From Burkholderia sp. WSM2232 (GTDB lineage: Bacteria > Pseudomonadota > Gammaproteobacteria > Burkholderiales > Burkholderiaceae), in NCBI RefSeq assembly GCF_000472545.1, contig NZ_KI421432.1, positions 1 to 64,000 of the forward strand: a DNA stretch of 64,000 bases. Direction: 5' to 3'. Each line of letters opens with the position of its first letter. Position 1 is the first letter of the stretch. A model generated the notes under the pieces. It made no database searches, was not told where the DNA came from, and worked only from the letters and a program-made list of their open reading frames with translations. The position numbers were made by a program, and so were the translations under genes. Of this stretch, positions 17,360 to 26,546 are shown in pieces.

Positions 17360-17365
17360 TATAAT
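17360..17365 (+). promoter_or_regulatory. -10 hexamer TATAAT in the llpE/LysR intergenic region
   Basis: A perfect TATAAT lies 95 bp before the LysR start in the divergent 172-bp region. It probably drives the LysR gene, and the same interval must hold the LysR-controlled efflux promoter. I could not identify a convincing -35 or T-N11-A box by eye. Confidence 0.45.
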
Positions 17366-17459
17366 CCGGCAACACAATTCGGCCCCTCTGAACAATCGAA
17401 CAGATTGCCCGGTGGATCCGAACCCTGCTCAGTACGCCTGCCCCTTCTGGAGGTTTGCA

Positions 17460-18464
17460 ATGGACCGGCTTCAGGCCATGCAAGTGTTCACGCGTGTCGT
17501 CGACACAAACAGCTTTACCCGCGCGGCGGAAACGCTCGACCTGCCGCGCGCCTCCGTTACCACGATCATTCAGAACCTCGAAGCGTTCCTCGGTACACGG
17601 CTCATGCACCGCACGACGCGCCGGCTGTCGCTCACGCCGGACGGCGCCGCGTACTACGAACGCTGTGTGCGCATTCTCGCGGACGTCGAAGAAACCGAGG
17701 CCAGTTTCCAGAGCGGCAATAAAAAACCGCACGGGAAGCTGCGCATCGACATGCCTGGCTCGATTGGCCGCTTGCTGGTCATTCCGAAGCTGTGTGAATT
17801 CCACCAGCGCTATCCGGACATCGATCTGCAACTCGGCCTCTCGGATCGACCCGTCGACCTGCTGCAGGAAGGCGTGGATTGCGTCGTGCGGGTCGGCGCG
17901 CTGCAGGATTCCTCGCTGGTGGCGCGGCGTATTGGCCTGTTTGAAGGCGTAACGTGCGCGGCTCCGTCATACATTGAGCGGGCCGGCATGCCGACTTCGC
18001 TCGAGGACCTGGAAAATCACAAAGCAGTCAATTACTTCTCGAGCCGTACCGGACGCACGCTCGATTGGGCATTCATGGTTGATGGCAAAGAGGTTGAAGT
18101 AAAGATGAAGAGCATCGTCTCGGTCAACGACGCCGATGCCTACGTGACCTGCGGGCTGGAAGGTTTTGGCCTGATTCAGCCGGCGCTATTCATGGTGCTC
18201 CCGCAACTGCGTTCAGGCCAACTCGTTGAAGTACTGCCCGAACTGAAGCCTTTGCCGATGCCCATTTCCGCAGTCTATCCGCACAGTCGGCATCTGTCGC
18301 CTAAAGTCCGTGTTTTCGTAGACTGGATCGCCGAAGTATTCGATCGCTGCCCATTGCTGAGCGGTCGAGGCACACTCGACGCTACCTGCTCGAAGCGCAC
18401 GCTCGAAGAGCGGGAGTTTTCTCCCGCACTCGACACACCGGTCATTTCGGAATGGGTCGCGTGA
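17460..18464 (+). CDS. ceoR: LysR-family regulator of the efflux operon (CeoR/BpeT-type)
   Basis: A 334-residue LysR-type regulator from the ATG at 17460, with TGGAGG seven bases upstream. The longer frame to 17355 lacks a ribosome binding site. The winged helix-turn-helix occupies residues 1-60 (MQVFTRVVDTNSFTRAAETL, then LPRASVTTIIQNLE) and is followed by the co-inducer domain. It is divergent from llpE-ceoA-ceoB-opcM, the arrangement of CeoR and BpeT, which activate their pumps in response to small aromatic effectors such as salicylate. Loss- or gain-of-function changes in such regulators alter resistance; that is known for the family, not shown here. Confidence 0.88.
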   Translation: MDRLQAMQVFTRVVDTNSFTRAAETLDLPRASVTTIIQNLEAFLGTRLMHRTTRRLSLTPDGAAYYERCVRILADVEETEASFQSGNKKPHGKLRIDMPGSIGRLLVIPKLCEFHQRYPDIDLQLGLSDRPVDLLQEGVDCVVRVGALQDSSLVARRIGLFEGVTCAAPSYIERAGMPTSLEDLENHKAVNYFSSRTGRTLDWAFMVDGKEVEVKMKSIVSVNDADAYVTCGLEGFGLIQPALFMVLPQLRSGQLVEVLPELKPLPMPISAVYPHSRHLSPKVRVFVDWIAEVFDRCPLLSGRGTLDATCSKRTLEEREFSPALDTPVISEWVA

Positions 18465-18505
18465 GGCCGTTCAATTGAAGTGCAGAAAGTGAAACAGTGA
18501 ATTCC

Positions 18506-18535
18506 AACCGCGGCGCTAATGCCGCGGTTGTTCTT
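18506..18535 (+). terminator. rho-independent terminator after the LysR gene
   Basis: AACCGCGGC (18506-18514) pairs with GCCGCGGTT (18521-18529) around GCTAAT, followed by GTTCTTT. Confidence 0.8.
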
Positions 18536-18687
18536 TGTGCCTTGGTTTTTAGGGCTCTTAAAGCGATTGTTCTGGAATCGCGACAATTCATTTCGCGAAA
18601 GCGCAGTTTATCGACACGCGCCCGAAGTCTACATTTCACCCTGTCCGCAGCGCCCTCGTGCTGCCAATGAATCGACAGGAGTGAATC

Positions 18688-18990
18688 ATGAAACGCAATC
18701 TTCTCGCAGGTCTTGCTCTCTCGCTGCTTGCCAGCGCGCCGGTTTTCGCACAAGGCAATGGCATTGGCCATGCCGGCAGTTATCAGACTCAGCCCGCCGC
18801 AACGACGAGCGGAAAAACGCGCGCCGAAGTGAAGGCCGAACTGGTCGCCGCGTATCGTGACGGCTCGCTGCCTTCGCTGAACCGCACGACGTATCCGAAC
18901 AAAGGACTGATCGGCCAGACGCAGGCTGCACGCATCGCATTGCAGGAAGGCGCGAGTGGCGAAGTGACACGAGTGGCGACGGGGCAATAA
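18688..18990 (+). CDS. DUF4148 family exported small protein
   Basis: A 100-residue protein with a Sec signal peptide (cleavage after PVFA, about residue 21) and the DUF4148 core KTRAEVKAELVAAYRDGSLP, followed by a Tyr/Pro/Asn segment. The start has a strong GACAGGAG site. DUF4148 proteins are abundant in Burkholderiaceae and of unknown function; they are predicted to be periplasmic. A paralogue lies at 32510-32833. Confidence 0.85.
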   Translation: MKRNLLAGLALSLLASAPVFAQGNGIGHAGSYQTQPAATTSGKTRAEVKAELVAAYRDGSLPSLNRTTYPNKGLIGQTQAARIALQEGASGEVTRVATGQ

Positions 18991-19084
18991 GCCTGCGGAA
19001 CAATGAACCGCTCTAATATTTAGCGATCCGGAATTATTTCGGCCCGCAGTAATAGACCGAAGCACATCTGCAAAGGAGTAGATC

Positions 19085-19159
19085 ATGGCACCGTCGGAAC
19101 TCGACAACTGGGATACGGACGCGGCAGTATGGACACCGTATCGCGCACCGCAAAGGTAA
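19085..19159 (+). CDS. putative 24-residue small protein
   Basis: An ATG at 19085 with a near-ideal ribosome binding site (AAAGGAGTAGATC) opens a 24-codon frame ending in TAA at 19157. The predicted peptide is acidic and Trp-rich: MAPSELDNWDTD, then AAVWTPYRAPQR. It ends 15 bp before a perfect 15-bp-stem terminator. Nothing is recognised by family. The combination of site, frame and terminator is why I list it. Confidence 0.5.
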   Translation: MAPSELDNWDTDAAVWTPYRAPQR

Positions 19160-19174
19160 TGCGCGGCGCAATTG

Positions 19175-19205
19175 CAACAAGGGCCGCTTGAAGCGGCCCT
19201 TGTTG
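19175..19205. terminator. bidirectional hairpin terminator
   Basis: CAACAAGGGCCGCTT (19175-19189) and AAGCGGCCCTTGTTG (19191-19205) are perfect inverted arms. It lies between the small plus-strand ORF and the end of the minus-strand nucleoside permease family gene and can serve both. Confidence 0.75.
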
Positions 19206-19214
19206 CAGGAGTCG

Positions 19215-20288
19215 TTAGCGCTTTGGTACGCCGTCGCGCCATTCGCTCCAGTGCGTGACGATATCCTGCACGAGCGGATTGCCCGAGCGGTACAGGTTCT
19301 CCAGAGCAATCGTAAAGCCGCCTTGCGCGGCATAGTTCAGCAGATTGTCGGCACTCGTCTGTCCATCGTAAGGGCGGTCGAAATCGGAGCCCGCGCGCAC
19401 TACGGCCACGCGGTTCAGATCGACCTTATGGACGGAAGCCGCGCGTTTGAGCGCTTCATAGGTCGCATTGTCTTCCTGCTGCGTCGTGCAATAGACGCCC
19501 TTTCCATCGGTCAGTATCTTTGTCCAGTCGCGTGCGCGTTGCCCTAGAAGCGTGCCGGACCACCAGGTGTCGCCCGCGAGCGTATCGCATTGAATGACGG
19601 TGGGCGGGCGGTTAGCCGGCGCATACGAATACTTGGCGCGCGCAGCCTGCGCCTGCGCATTGTCGGAAAGCACGACGTTGCGCGACAAGGCGAATGCCGT
19701 ATCGGCCAGTTGCGTATTGAGCTGGAATACTTCCGTCCGGTAATCGAGAGGCGGCTTTTCCGAAGGGCTTTTCGTGTTGATGCCGAGATAGCCGGTGTTC
19801 CAGCCGGCTGGAACCTCGCGCCCGTCTATTTCCCATTGAATGCCGAAATCCACGAGGTATTTGGCCCATGCAGCGGAACCGACCGTGCCCTGCTGCGGGT
19901 CGATGCCGGCAATGCCCGCCACCATAAAGTACGTATGGCGCAAATCGAAACGCGGCGAGAACGTCAACGCCATGATGGAGGCCGCGGCATTGGTGTGTCC
20001 CATGCCGGTGGTCATCACGCACACGTCCTGGCGGTTGCAATGCACTGCTGGATAGTCCGGCGACAGGCCGTCCACTGGAATATCGCGCCACGGGCCGAGC
20101 TTGTCGAGCCACACCTGGCCTTCCGGGCCAAACATGGAGATGATCATCACCTTGACGGGCCGGCCGCGCGAAGCACTGTCTTCATGCGAGAAAGCGCTGC
20201 TGTCGTCCGCGCTGGCGGGTCCCGAATTAAAGGCCGCGCATGCCGCGAGTGCAATGACGGATAGCGCGCCAAATGTGCGAGTCAGCAT
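19215..20288 (-). CDS. purine nucleoside permease (NUP) family exported protein
   Basis: A 357-residue protein of the NUP family (first described as a fungal purine nucleoside permease; the fold is phosphorylase-like). It starts with a signal peptide ending near residue 27, and a Cys at residue 17 (LAACAAF) makes a lipoprotein possible. Core blocks are VKVMIISMFGPEGQVWLDKL, VMTTGMGHTNAAASIMAL, YFMVAGIAGIDPQQGTVGSA and TTQQEDNATYEAL. It is predicted to be periplasmic, where it may bind or cleave nucleosides; true transport activity in bacteria is uncertain. It is monocistronic, with its promoter in 20289-20496. Confidence 0.82.
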   Translation of the reverse strand: MLTRTFGALSVIALAACAAFNSGPASADDSSAFSHEDSASRGRPVKVMIISMFGPEGQVWLDKLGPWRDIPVDGLSPDYPAVHCNRQDVCVMTTGMGHTNAAASIMALTFSPRFDLRHTYFMVAGIAGIDPQQGTVGSAAWAKYLVDFGIQWEIDGREVPAGWNTGYLGINTKSPSEKPPLDYRTEVFQLNTQLADTAFALSRNVVLSDNAQAQAARAKYSYAPANRPPTVIQCDTLAGDTWWSGTLLGQRARDWTKILTDGKGVYCTTQQEDNATYEALKRAASVHKVDLNRVAVVRAGSDFDRPYDGQTSADNLLNYAAQGGFTIALENLYRSGNPLVQDIVTHWSEWRDGVPKR

Positions 20289-20496
20289 CAGTGATCTTCC
20301 TTTTGCCTGTCATGCAGTTGGGGAGAGTGCCGCTTCAAGCCGGAAGAAGTATAGATGCGACGAAATGATTGTCTAGCGGATTACGCGGCAATTTCGCCAC
20401 TCGCGCGAAGCTCTGCGCGAGCCGCATGCACCAAAAGAATGAAACCCACGGAAGAAGCTCACGAAGAAGGGCAAGGAACAAGCGCAGTGAATAAAC

Positions 20497-21402
20497 TCAA
20501 ACGCGTGGAATGTCCGGTTCGAAAAACACCCAGCGCACCTGCGGAAAGGCAGCCTGCAAGTCGGCCTCGATTACGTTGATTGCATCGACCATGGCCCGGC
20601 CGCTCGCATAGTCGATCATTTCTGCCTGCACCGCCACCACCACATGGCGTCCCCATTGCAGCGTGATCATATTGATGATGCTGCGAATTTCGCTGCGTGC
20701 GCGCAAATGCGCCTCGATTTCGCGGCGCACCTCCGGACTCGCCGATTCGCCGACGATCATCGACTTCACTTCGCGCGCCACCAGCCCGGCAATCACCATC
20801 AGCAGCAGCCCAACCGCGACCGAACCCAATGCGTCGTAGACCGGATTGCCGGTCACGAGCGTCAGCAGCACGGCAATGAAGGCCATGGCAAGCCCCATCA
20901 GCGCTGCAATGTCTTCGCCGGCTACCACCAGCAGTTCCGACTCGCGCGTCTCCCTGAACCAGCGCCACATGCTTTTCTCGGGATACACGCGGCGGATCTC
21001 CTTGAGCGCGCCCCACAGCGACAGCGCCTCCAGCACCACCGACACGCCCAACACCACCAGCGCCACATAGGCATACTGCAAAGGCTCACGCGCAACAATT
21101 CGATGCACGCCTTCGTACACGGAAAACGCGCCGCCCACGAAAAACAGCAGCAGCGCGACCAGCAGCGAATAGAAATTGATCTCGCGGCCGCCGCCCATCG
21201 GATGCAACGGGCTCGCCGGCCGGCGCGCCTGACGCAGACCGAACAGCAGCAGCAGTTGATTACCGCAGTCGGCGGTGGAGTGAATGGCTTCGGCAAACAT
21301 CGAACCGGAACCGGTGAACGAAGCGGCGGCGAACTTGCAGACGGCAATGCCAAAGTTGGCGGCGAGCGCGTAAATAATGGCTTTCGGCGATTCTTCTTTC
21401 AT
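20497..21402 (-). CDS. cation diffusion facilitator (CDF) family metal transporter
   Basis: A 301-residue CDF protein. The start is the ATG at 21402 (MKEESPKAIIYALAANFGIA); the longer frame to 21480 adds non-protein-like sequence. Six helices are visible, with the metal-site HSTAD in helix 2 and EDIAALMG in helix 5 (the canonical HxxxD...D pattern has E-D-I here). The C-terminal cytoplasmic ferredoxin-like domain begins about residue 215. It probably exports Zn2+, Co2+, Fe2+ or Mn2+ in exchange for protons. It is read on the minus strand 117 bp after the gdh gene, so it could be cotranscribed with it. Confidence 0.85.
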   Translation of the reverse strand: MKEESPKAIIYALAANFGIAVCKFAAASFTGSGSMFAEAIHSTADCGNQLLLLFGLRQARRPASPLHPMGGGREINFYSLLVALLLFFVGGAFSVYEGVHRIVAREPLQYAYVALVVLGVSVVLEALSLWGALKEIRRVYPEKSMWRWFRETRESELLVVAGEDIAALMGLAMAFIAVLLTLVTGNPVYDALGSVAVGLLLMVIAGLVAREVKSMIVGESASPEVRREIEAHLRARSEIRSIINMITLQWGRHVVVAVQAEMIDYASGRAMVDAINVIEADLQAAFPQVRWVFFEPDIPRV

Positions 21403-21519
21403 CGTCGTAGAGGGCGTTGGACTGATTGCAAAAGGCTTTAACCGGCCAGGAACCCGTATTATGGCGATGCCGGGCGGCATGGTCCAATAGCAGCGCGCGA
21501 CGCATGGGGTCCCCGACGC

Positions 21520-24500
21520 TCACGCCCTCTCGAGCGCCGCCATTTCGCGCACGATCACCAACAGCATCGACAGACTCGCGCCGCCCGTAGCCCGCAAGTC
21601 CGCCAGCAGCCGCGCATAGCGCTCTAGCTGCGCGGCCCGTTTGTCGCGCCATGCATGCACCAGGCCCTCCGGCGTGGAGGCGGCGTCGGCCCCGGCGAGC
21701 GCGCTCATCGTGAGCGCGCGTTTCAGGCGCGCGAGCTCGGCCAATGCGGTTGCGCGCGCCAGCATGTCCCAATGCGACGGCGCAGGCAATGCGGCCGCCC
21801 GCTCGCTGATCCAGTGATAGTTGAGCAGCGTACCGAGCGCGAAGTAGACGCCCGCCACGAGTTCGAGCTTGCGCTCGCAGGACGACGCCACCTCCGCGAT
21901 GTCGAGCAGCGCCGCTGAAATCTCGCCGCTTGCTATGCGTACCGCGAGGTCGCTGTCGACACCCGCATCCACCAGCACGCGCTGGCGCTCGGACAGCGCC
22001 TCGAGGTCGGCGGCCGGCAAGAGCGCGGGCCATTGCGGCGCGAGACGCTGCGCGGCGTCGCGGCAACGCGCCAGCAGATCGCTCACGTCGTCGCTGTTCA
22101 CCGCCGGCGACGACAGATGCCGCAGGAACCACAACGCCGAACGTTCGACGAGCCGCGCGACTTCGACGAACATGCGCGCCTGCACGTCGTCGGCGACGCG
22201 GTTGTCGAGCGCGTCGATGCTGCGCCACACGTCGTCCAGATCGAACACGTCGCGCGCCATGATGCACGCGCGCACGATGTCGCCCGGCCGCGCGTCGGTC
22301 TCTTCCATGAGCCGGTGCACGAACTCGCAGCCTACGCGGTTCACCAACGCATTGGTCAAGTGCGTCGCAAGAATTTCACGGCGCAGCGGGTGGCGCTGCA
22401 TCGGCTCGCTGAAACGCTGGCGCAAAGGCTTCGGAAAGTATTCGATCAGCATGTCGCCGACGAGCGGGTCTTCCGGCACCGACGATTCGAGCAGCGCGTC
22501 GTACAGCCACATCTTGCTGTACGCGAGCAGCACCGCGCGCTCAGGCGTGGTGAGCCCCTGTTTCGCGGCCTGCCGCTCGGCCACTTCTTCGTCGCTTGGC
22601 AAGAATTCGATGGTGCGGTTCAGGCGCCCTGCGCGTTCGAGGTAGCGCATCAAACGCGCTTCCGCGTCGAGCAGTTCGACACCGTAGCGGCCGGCAATGG
22701 AAAGCGCCTGGGTCTGGTAGTAGTTGTCTTTCAGGACCAGCAGGCCGACTTCGTCGGTCATTTCCGCGAGCAGCGCATTGCGCTGCTTGTCGGTCATCTC
22801 GCCGTCGGCCACGACGAGTCCGAGCAGAATCTTGATGTTGACCTCGTGGTCCGAGCAGTCGACGCCCGCTGAGTTGTCGATTGCATCGGTATTGATGCGC
22901 CCGCCGCGCTGCGCGAATTCTATGCGCCCGAGTTGCGTGAGCCCGAGGTTGCCGCCTTCGGCGACCACCTTGCAGCGCAGATCGGCGCCATTCACGCGGA
23001 TCGCGTCGTTCGCGCGGTCGCCCACTTGCAGATGCGTTTCGCGCGTCGCCTTCACATACGTGCCGATGCCGCCGTTATAAAGCAGATCGACGGGCGCCTG
23101 CAAAATTGCACGCATCAGTTCGGCGGGCGACAGCGCAACCGCACTGATACCGAGCACCGACTGCACCGCGGGCGAAAGCGGAATGGTCTTGGCGGTACGC
23201 GGAAACACGCCGCCGCCGGCCGAAATGAGCGAGGGGTCGTAGTCCGCCCAGCTCGATCGATCGAGCAGAAAGAGCCGGCCGCGCTCGGCAAGACTGCTTG
23301 CCGGATCGGGATTGGGGTCGAGAAAAATGTGCCGGTGATCGAACGCTGCAACGAGCCTGATATGCGGCGACAACAGCATGCCGTTGCCGAACACGTCGCC
23401 GGACATGTCGCCGATGCCGACCACCGTGAAGTCCATCGTCTGCGTATCGACGCTCATTTCGCGGAAGTGCCGCTTCACCGACTCCCATGCGCCGCGCGCG
23501 GTGATCGCCATCTTCTTGTGGTCATAACCGACCGAGCCGCCGGACGCAAACGCGTCGTCGAGCCAGAAGCCGTATTCCTGCGAAATCGCGTTCGCGTAGT
23601 CGGAGAACGTGGCCGTGCCCTTGTCGGCAGCCACCACCAGATACGGGTCGTCGGGATCGTGACGGACCACGTCGCGCGGCGGTACGACGGTCGTGCCCGC
23701 CAGGTTGTCGGTGAGATCGAGCAGGCCGCGCAGGAAGGTCTGATAGCAGGCAATGCCCTCGCGCATCCACGCGTCGCGCTCGCTTTGCGGCGGCGGGTTC
23801 TTCACGACGAAGCCGCCCTTCGAGCCCACCGGCACGATCACCACGTTTTTCACCATCTGTGCTTTCATCAGGCCGAGCACTTCGGTGCGGAAATCCTCGC
23901 GACGGTCGGACCAGCGCAGGCCGCCGCGCGCCACGCGTCCGCCGCGCAAATGCACGCCCTCCACGCGCGGCGAGTACACCCATATCTCGAACATCGGCTT
24001 GGGCTCGGGCAAACCGGGCACTTGAGGGGGATTGAACTTGAACGACAGATACGGTTTCGGCTTGCCTTGCGCATCGAACAGGTAGTAGTTGGTGCGCTGA
24101 GTCGCCTTGATGACGCCGAGAAACTGCCGCAGTATGCGGTCCTCGTCGAGATTGGGCACCTGGTCGAGCGCGCCGTCTATCGTTTTCAACAGAGTGGCGA
24201 CGCGCGCTTCGCGCGTGCCCTCGAGCGTCGGATCGAAGCGCGCGACAAACAACTCGACCAGCATGCGGGCAATTGCCGGGTTGCCGGTTACCGCGCGCTC
24301 GATATACGCGTCGCTGAATGTCGAGCCCACCTGCCGCAGATACTTCGCATAGGCACGCAGGATCGTCACTTCGCGGGCGCTCAACTGTGCGCGCAGAACG
24401 AGTCGATTGAAGTCGTCGCTTTCCACCGCGCCGGTCCACACTTGGGCGAACGCGTCTTCGAAAAGATCTTTCACGCGCTCTATATCGAACTCTGCGTCGT

Positions 24501-26388
24501 CCGCCAGTTCAAGGCCGAAATCGTGAATCCACGCAGGCGTCGCGCCGAGCGCTTCGATCAGATACGGCCGCTCTTCGTCTACCCGCACGCCGAGATGTTC
24601 GAGCATCGGCAAGCTGCGCGACAGTGCGATCGGCATGCCCGCGCGATACACCTTGAAGCGGAATGCACGCGGCCCGGCTTCGATAGGGCGGTACAGGTTC
24701 ATCGCGAGCCGCTCGCTACCCTGCACGCGCTCGATCAGCTCAATATCGCGCACTGCCGTGCGCGCGGCATAGTCGTCGCGATAGCCCGCAGGAAATGAAT
24801 CGGCATAGTGTTGCAGCAGACGGTTGCCCTGCTCCTCGCCGAACGCGTCGAGCAATGCATCGGCGAGATCGTCCTGCCAGCGGCGCGCAACCTGCACGAG
24901 ACGTGCTTCGAGTTCGCGCGTATCGACATCGGGCATGCCGCCGGCTTTCGCATGGACGACGAAGTGAATTCGCGCGAGCGTCGACTCCGAAAGCAGCGGC
25001 GTGAATTCGACGCTCTCTCCGTTGAACGCGTCCGCAAGCAGATTGGCGATACGCTGCCGCAAATCGGTGTTGTACTTGTCGCGCGGCACGAACACGAGGC
25101 ACGACACGAAACGGTCGAAGCGGTCGCGCCGCACGAACAGACGTGTGCGCTGATGCTCCTGCAAACGCAACACGCCGAGCGCGATGTCGTAGAGCTGGTT
25201 TTCGTCGGCCTGGAAAAGCTCGTCGCGCGGATAGGTTTCGAGCACCGTGAGAAGCGACTTGGCAAGATGACCTTTCGGCAGGAAACCGGCCCTTCTCACG
25301 ATGTTCGCGCATTTGCGCCGCACGATCGGAATCTCCGCCGCAGACACGAAATATGCGGTCGATGTATACAGGCCAATGAAGCGCCGCTCGCCGACCACCT
25401 TGCCGTCCGCACCGGTCAGCTTGATGCCGACGTAGTCCAGATAACCTGGGCGATGCACGGTCGCGCGCGAGTTGGCCTTGGTCAGGAAGATGGGCGAGGC
25501 GCTCGAAATGATCTCGGCGGCGGCCGGCGGCAACGCCGTGACTTCCGAGGCCGCCGCGCCGCCGGGCGCCATACCGCCGGGCTGCGCGCGCAAGCCGTCG
25601 CGCAGAATGCCGAGCCCCGAGCCGGGCACCGCGCGCAAGCCGTAGCCCGTGCCGTGTTGCACCAGTTCATAGTCGCGCTGGCCGAGAAAGGTGAAATGAT
25701 CGGCCACCATCCACTCAAGGAACGCGCGCGCTTCCATTGCATCCGGGCCGCTCTCGCCCGCCTTCATGCTTTTTATCGTGATGCGCGCGAGCTCCACTAT
25801 CTTCGGCCAGTCTTCGACTGCGGCCCGCACGTCGAGCAGTACCTTGGCGATGTCCTCGCGCAGTGCGTCGAGCTTCGCCGCGTCGCCGCAACGGTCCACT
25901 TCGAAATGAATGAACGAGGCCAGTTGCGAGCGTGTGTCGGCGGCTTCCTCGGCGCCCTGCGTGACACGCACAATGTCGCCGTCGGCACCGCGCCAGATGC
26001 GAAACACCGGATGCACGACCGAATGCAGCGCGAGCCCGTGGCGGTTCACCGCCATTGAAACGGAATCGACCAGAAACGGCATGTCGTCGTTGACGATCTC
26101 GATCACGGTGTGATCGGAATGCCAGCCATGTTGCTCGAGAATCGGGTTATAGACGCGCAGCCTTTCCTTGCCCGGCACGAAGCGCTGCGCGGTCTGCCAG
26201 TGGGCGAGCGCGGCGCCGTACAGATCGGCGATGGAGCGGCTTTGCAGGTCGTCGGCGTCGACGAAATCGTAGTAGTGCCGCAGAAAAGGCTCGACAATGT
26301 GAAACGCCGGCTCGGGCAAGCGCGTTCGTGCAAACTCGACGACATCGTTCAGCAAGTGCGTGACAGCTTCTTCGTTCTTTGCTTGCAT
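21520..26388 (-). CDS. gdhZ: large (180-kDa class) NAD-specific glutamate dehydrogenase
   Basis: A 1622-residue protein of the large NAD-dependent glutamate dehydrogenase family, which is usually 1550-1650 residues. It converts glutamate to 2-oxoglutarate and ammonium in amino-acid catabolism. The ATG at 26388 follows GGGGAGTTCATC; an extension to 26469 is rejected. The N-terminal 600 residues are ACT-like regulatory repeats. The catalytic core includes RGGLRWSDRREDFRTEVLGL and PVGSKGGFVVK (catalytic Lys, about residue 855), followed by VVGIGDMSGDVFGNGML of the NAD domain. The helical C-terminal domain is complete. It probably has its own promoter; the CDF gene follows on the same strand. Confidence 0.95.
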   Translation of the reverse strand: MQAKNEEAVTHLLNDVVEFARTRLPEPAFHIVEPFLRHYYDFVDADDLQSRSIADLYGAALAHWQTAQRFVPGKERLRVYNPILEQHGWHSDHTVIEIVNDDMPFLVDSVSMAVNRHGLALHSVVHPVFRIWRGADGDIVRVTQGAEEAADTRSQLASFIHFEVDRCGDAAKLDALREDIAKVLLDVRAAVEDWPKIVELARITIKSMKAGESGPDAMEARAFLEWMVADHFTFLGQRDYELVQHGTGYGLRAVPGSGLGILRDGLRAQPGGMAPGGAAASEVTALPPAAAEIISSASPIFLTKANSRATVHRPGYLDYVGIKLTGADGKVVGERRFIGLYTSTAYFVSAAEIPIVRRKCANIVRRAGFLPKGHLAKSLLTVLETYPRDELFQADENQLYDIALGVLRLQEHQRTRLFVRRDRFDRFVSCLVFVPRDKYNTDLRQRIANLLADAFNGESVEFTPLLSESTLARIHFVVHAKAGGMPDVDTRELEARLVQVARRWQDDLADALLDAFGEEQGNRLLQHYADSFPAGYRDDYAARTAVRDIELIERVQGSERLAMNLYRPIEAGPRAFRFKVYRAGMPIALSRSLPMLEHLGVRVDEERPYLIEALGATPAWIHDFGLELADDAEFDIERVKDLFEDAFAQVWTGAVESDDFNRLVLRAQLSAREVTILRAYAKYLRQVGSTFSDAYIERAVTGNPAIARMLVELFVARFDPTLEGTREARVATLLKTIDGALDQVPNLDEDRILRQFLGVIKATQRTNYYLFDAQGKPKPYLSFKFNPPQVPGLPEPKPMFEIWVYSPRVEGVHLRGGRVARGGLRWSDRREDFRTEVLGLMKAQMVKNVVIVPVGSKGGFVVKNPPPQSERDAWMREGIACYQTFLRGLLDLTDNLAGTTVVPPRDVVRHDPDDPYLVVAADKGTATFSDYANAISQEYGFWLDDAFASGGSVGYDHKKMAITARGAWESVKRHFREMSVDTQTMDFTVVGIGDMSGDVFGNGMLLSPHIRLVAAFDHRHIFLDPNPDPASSLAERGRLFLLDRSSWADYDPSLISAGGGVFPRTAKTIPLSPAVQSVLGISAVALSPAELMRAILQAPVDLLYNGGIGTYVKATRETHLQVGDRANDAIRVNGADLRCKVVAEGGNLGLTQLGRIEFAQRGGRINTDAIDNSAGVDCSDHEVNIKILLGLVVADGEMTDKQRNALLAEMTDEVGLLVLKDNYYQTQALSIAGRYGVELLDAEARLMRYLERAGRLNRTIEFLPSDEEVAERQAAKQGLTTPERAVLLAYSKMWLYDALLESSVPEDPLVGDMLIEYFPKPLRQRFSEPMQRHPLRREILATHLTNALVNRVGCEFVHRLMEETDARPGDIVRACIMARDVFDLDDVWRSIDALDNRVADDVQARMFVEVARLVERSALWFLRHLSSPAVNSDDVSDLLARCRDAAQRLAPQWPALLPAADLEALSERQRVLVDAGVDSDLAVRIASGEISAALLDIAEVASSCERKLELVAGVYFALGTLLNYHWISERAAALPAPSHWDMLARATALAELARLKRALTMSALAGADAASTPEGLVHAWRDKRAAQLERYARLLADLRATGGASLSMLLVIVREMAALERA

Positions 26389-26546
26389 GATGAACTCCCC
26401 CGGCTGGCGGCAATGGCGAGGATCGCCCGGATCGGATGCATCGTCTGAAGAACGATTATGCACCCGCATGGCGCCATGCGACCGATGCCGCGAGTTAGGT
26501 TATACCCGCTGCTCTCCTTGCTCATGCCGCAATGGCCACGCGCTGC

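Noticed and set aside
22933..24798. 621-codon plus-strand open frame opposite the glutamate dehydrogenase gene
   Set aside because: Antisense shadow of a well-supported gene; composition dominated by Arg, His and Ala with no recognisable motif.
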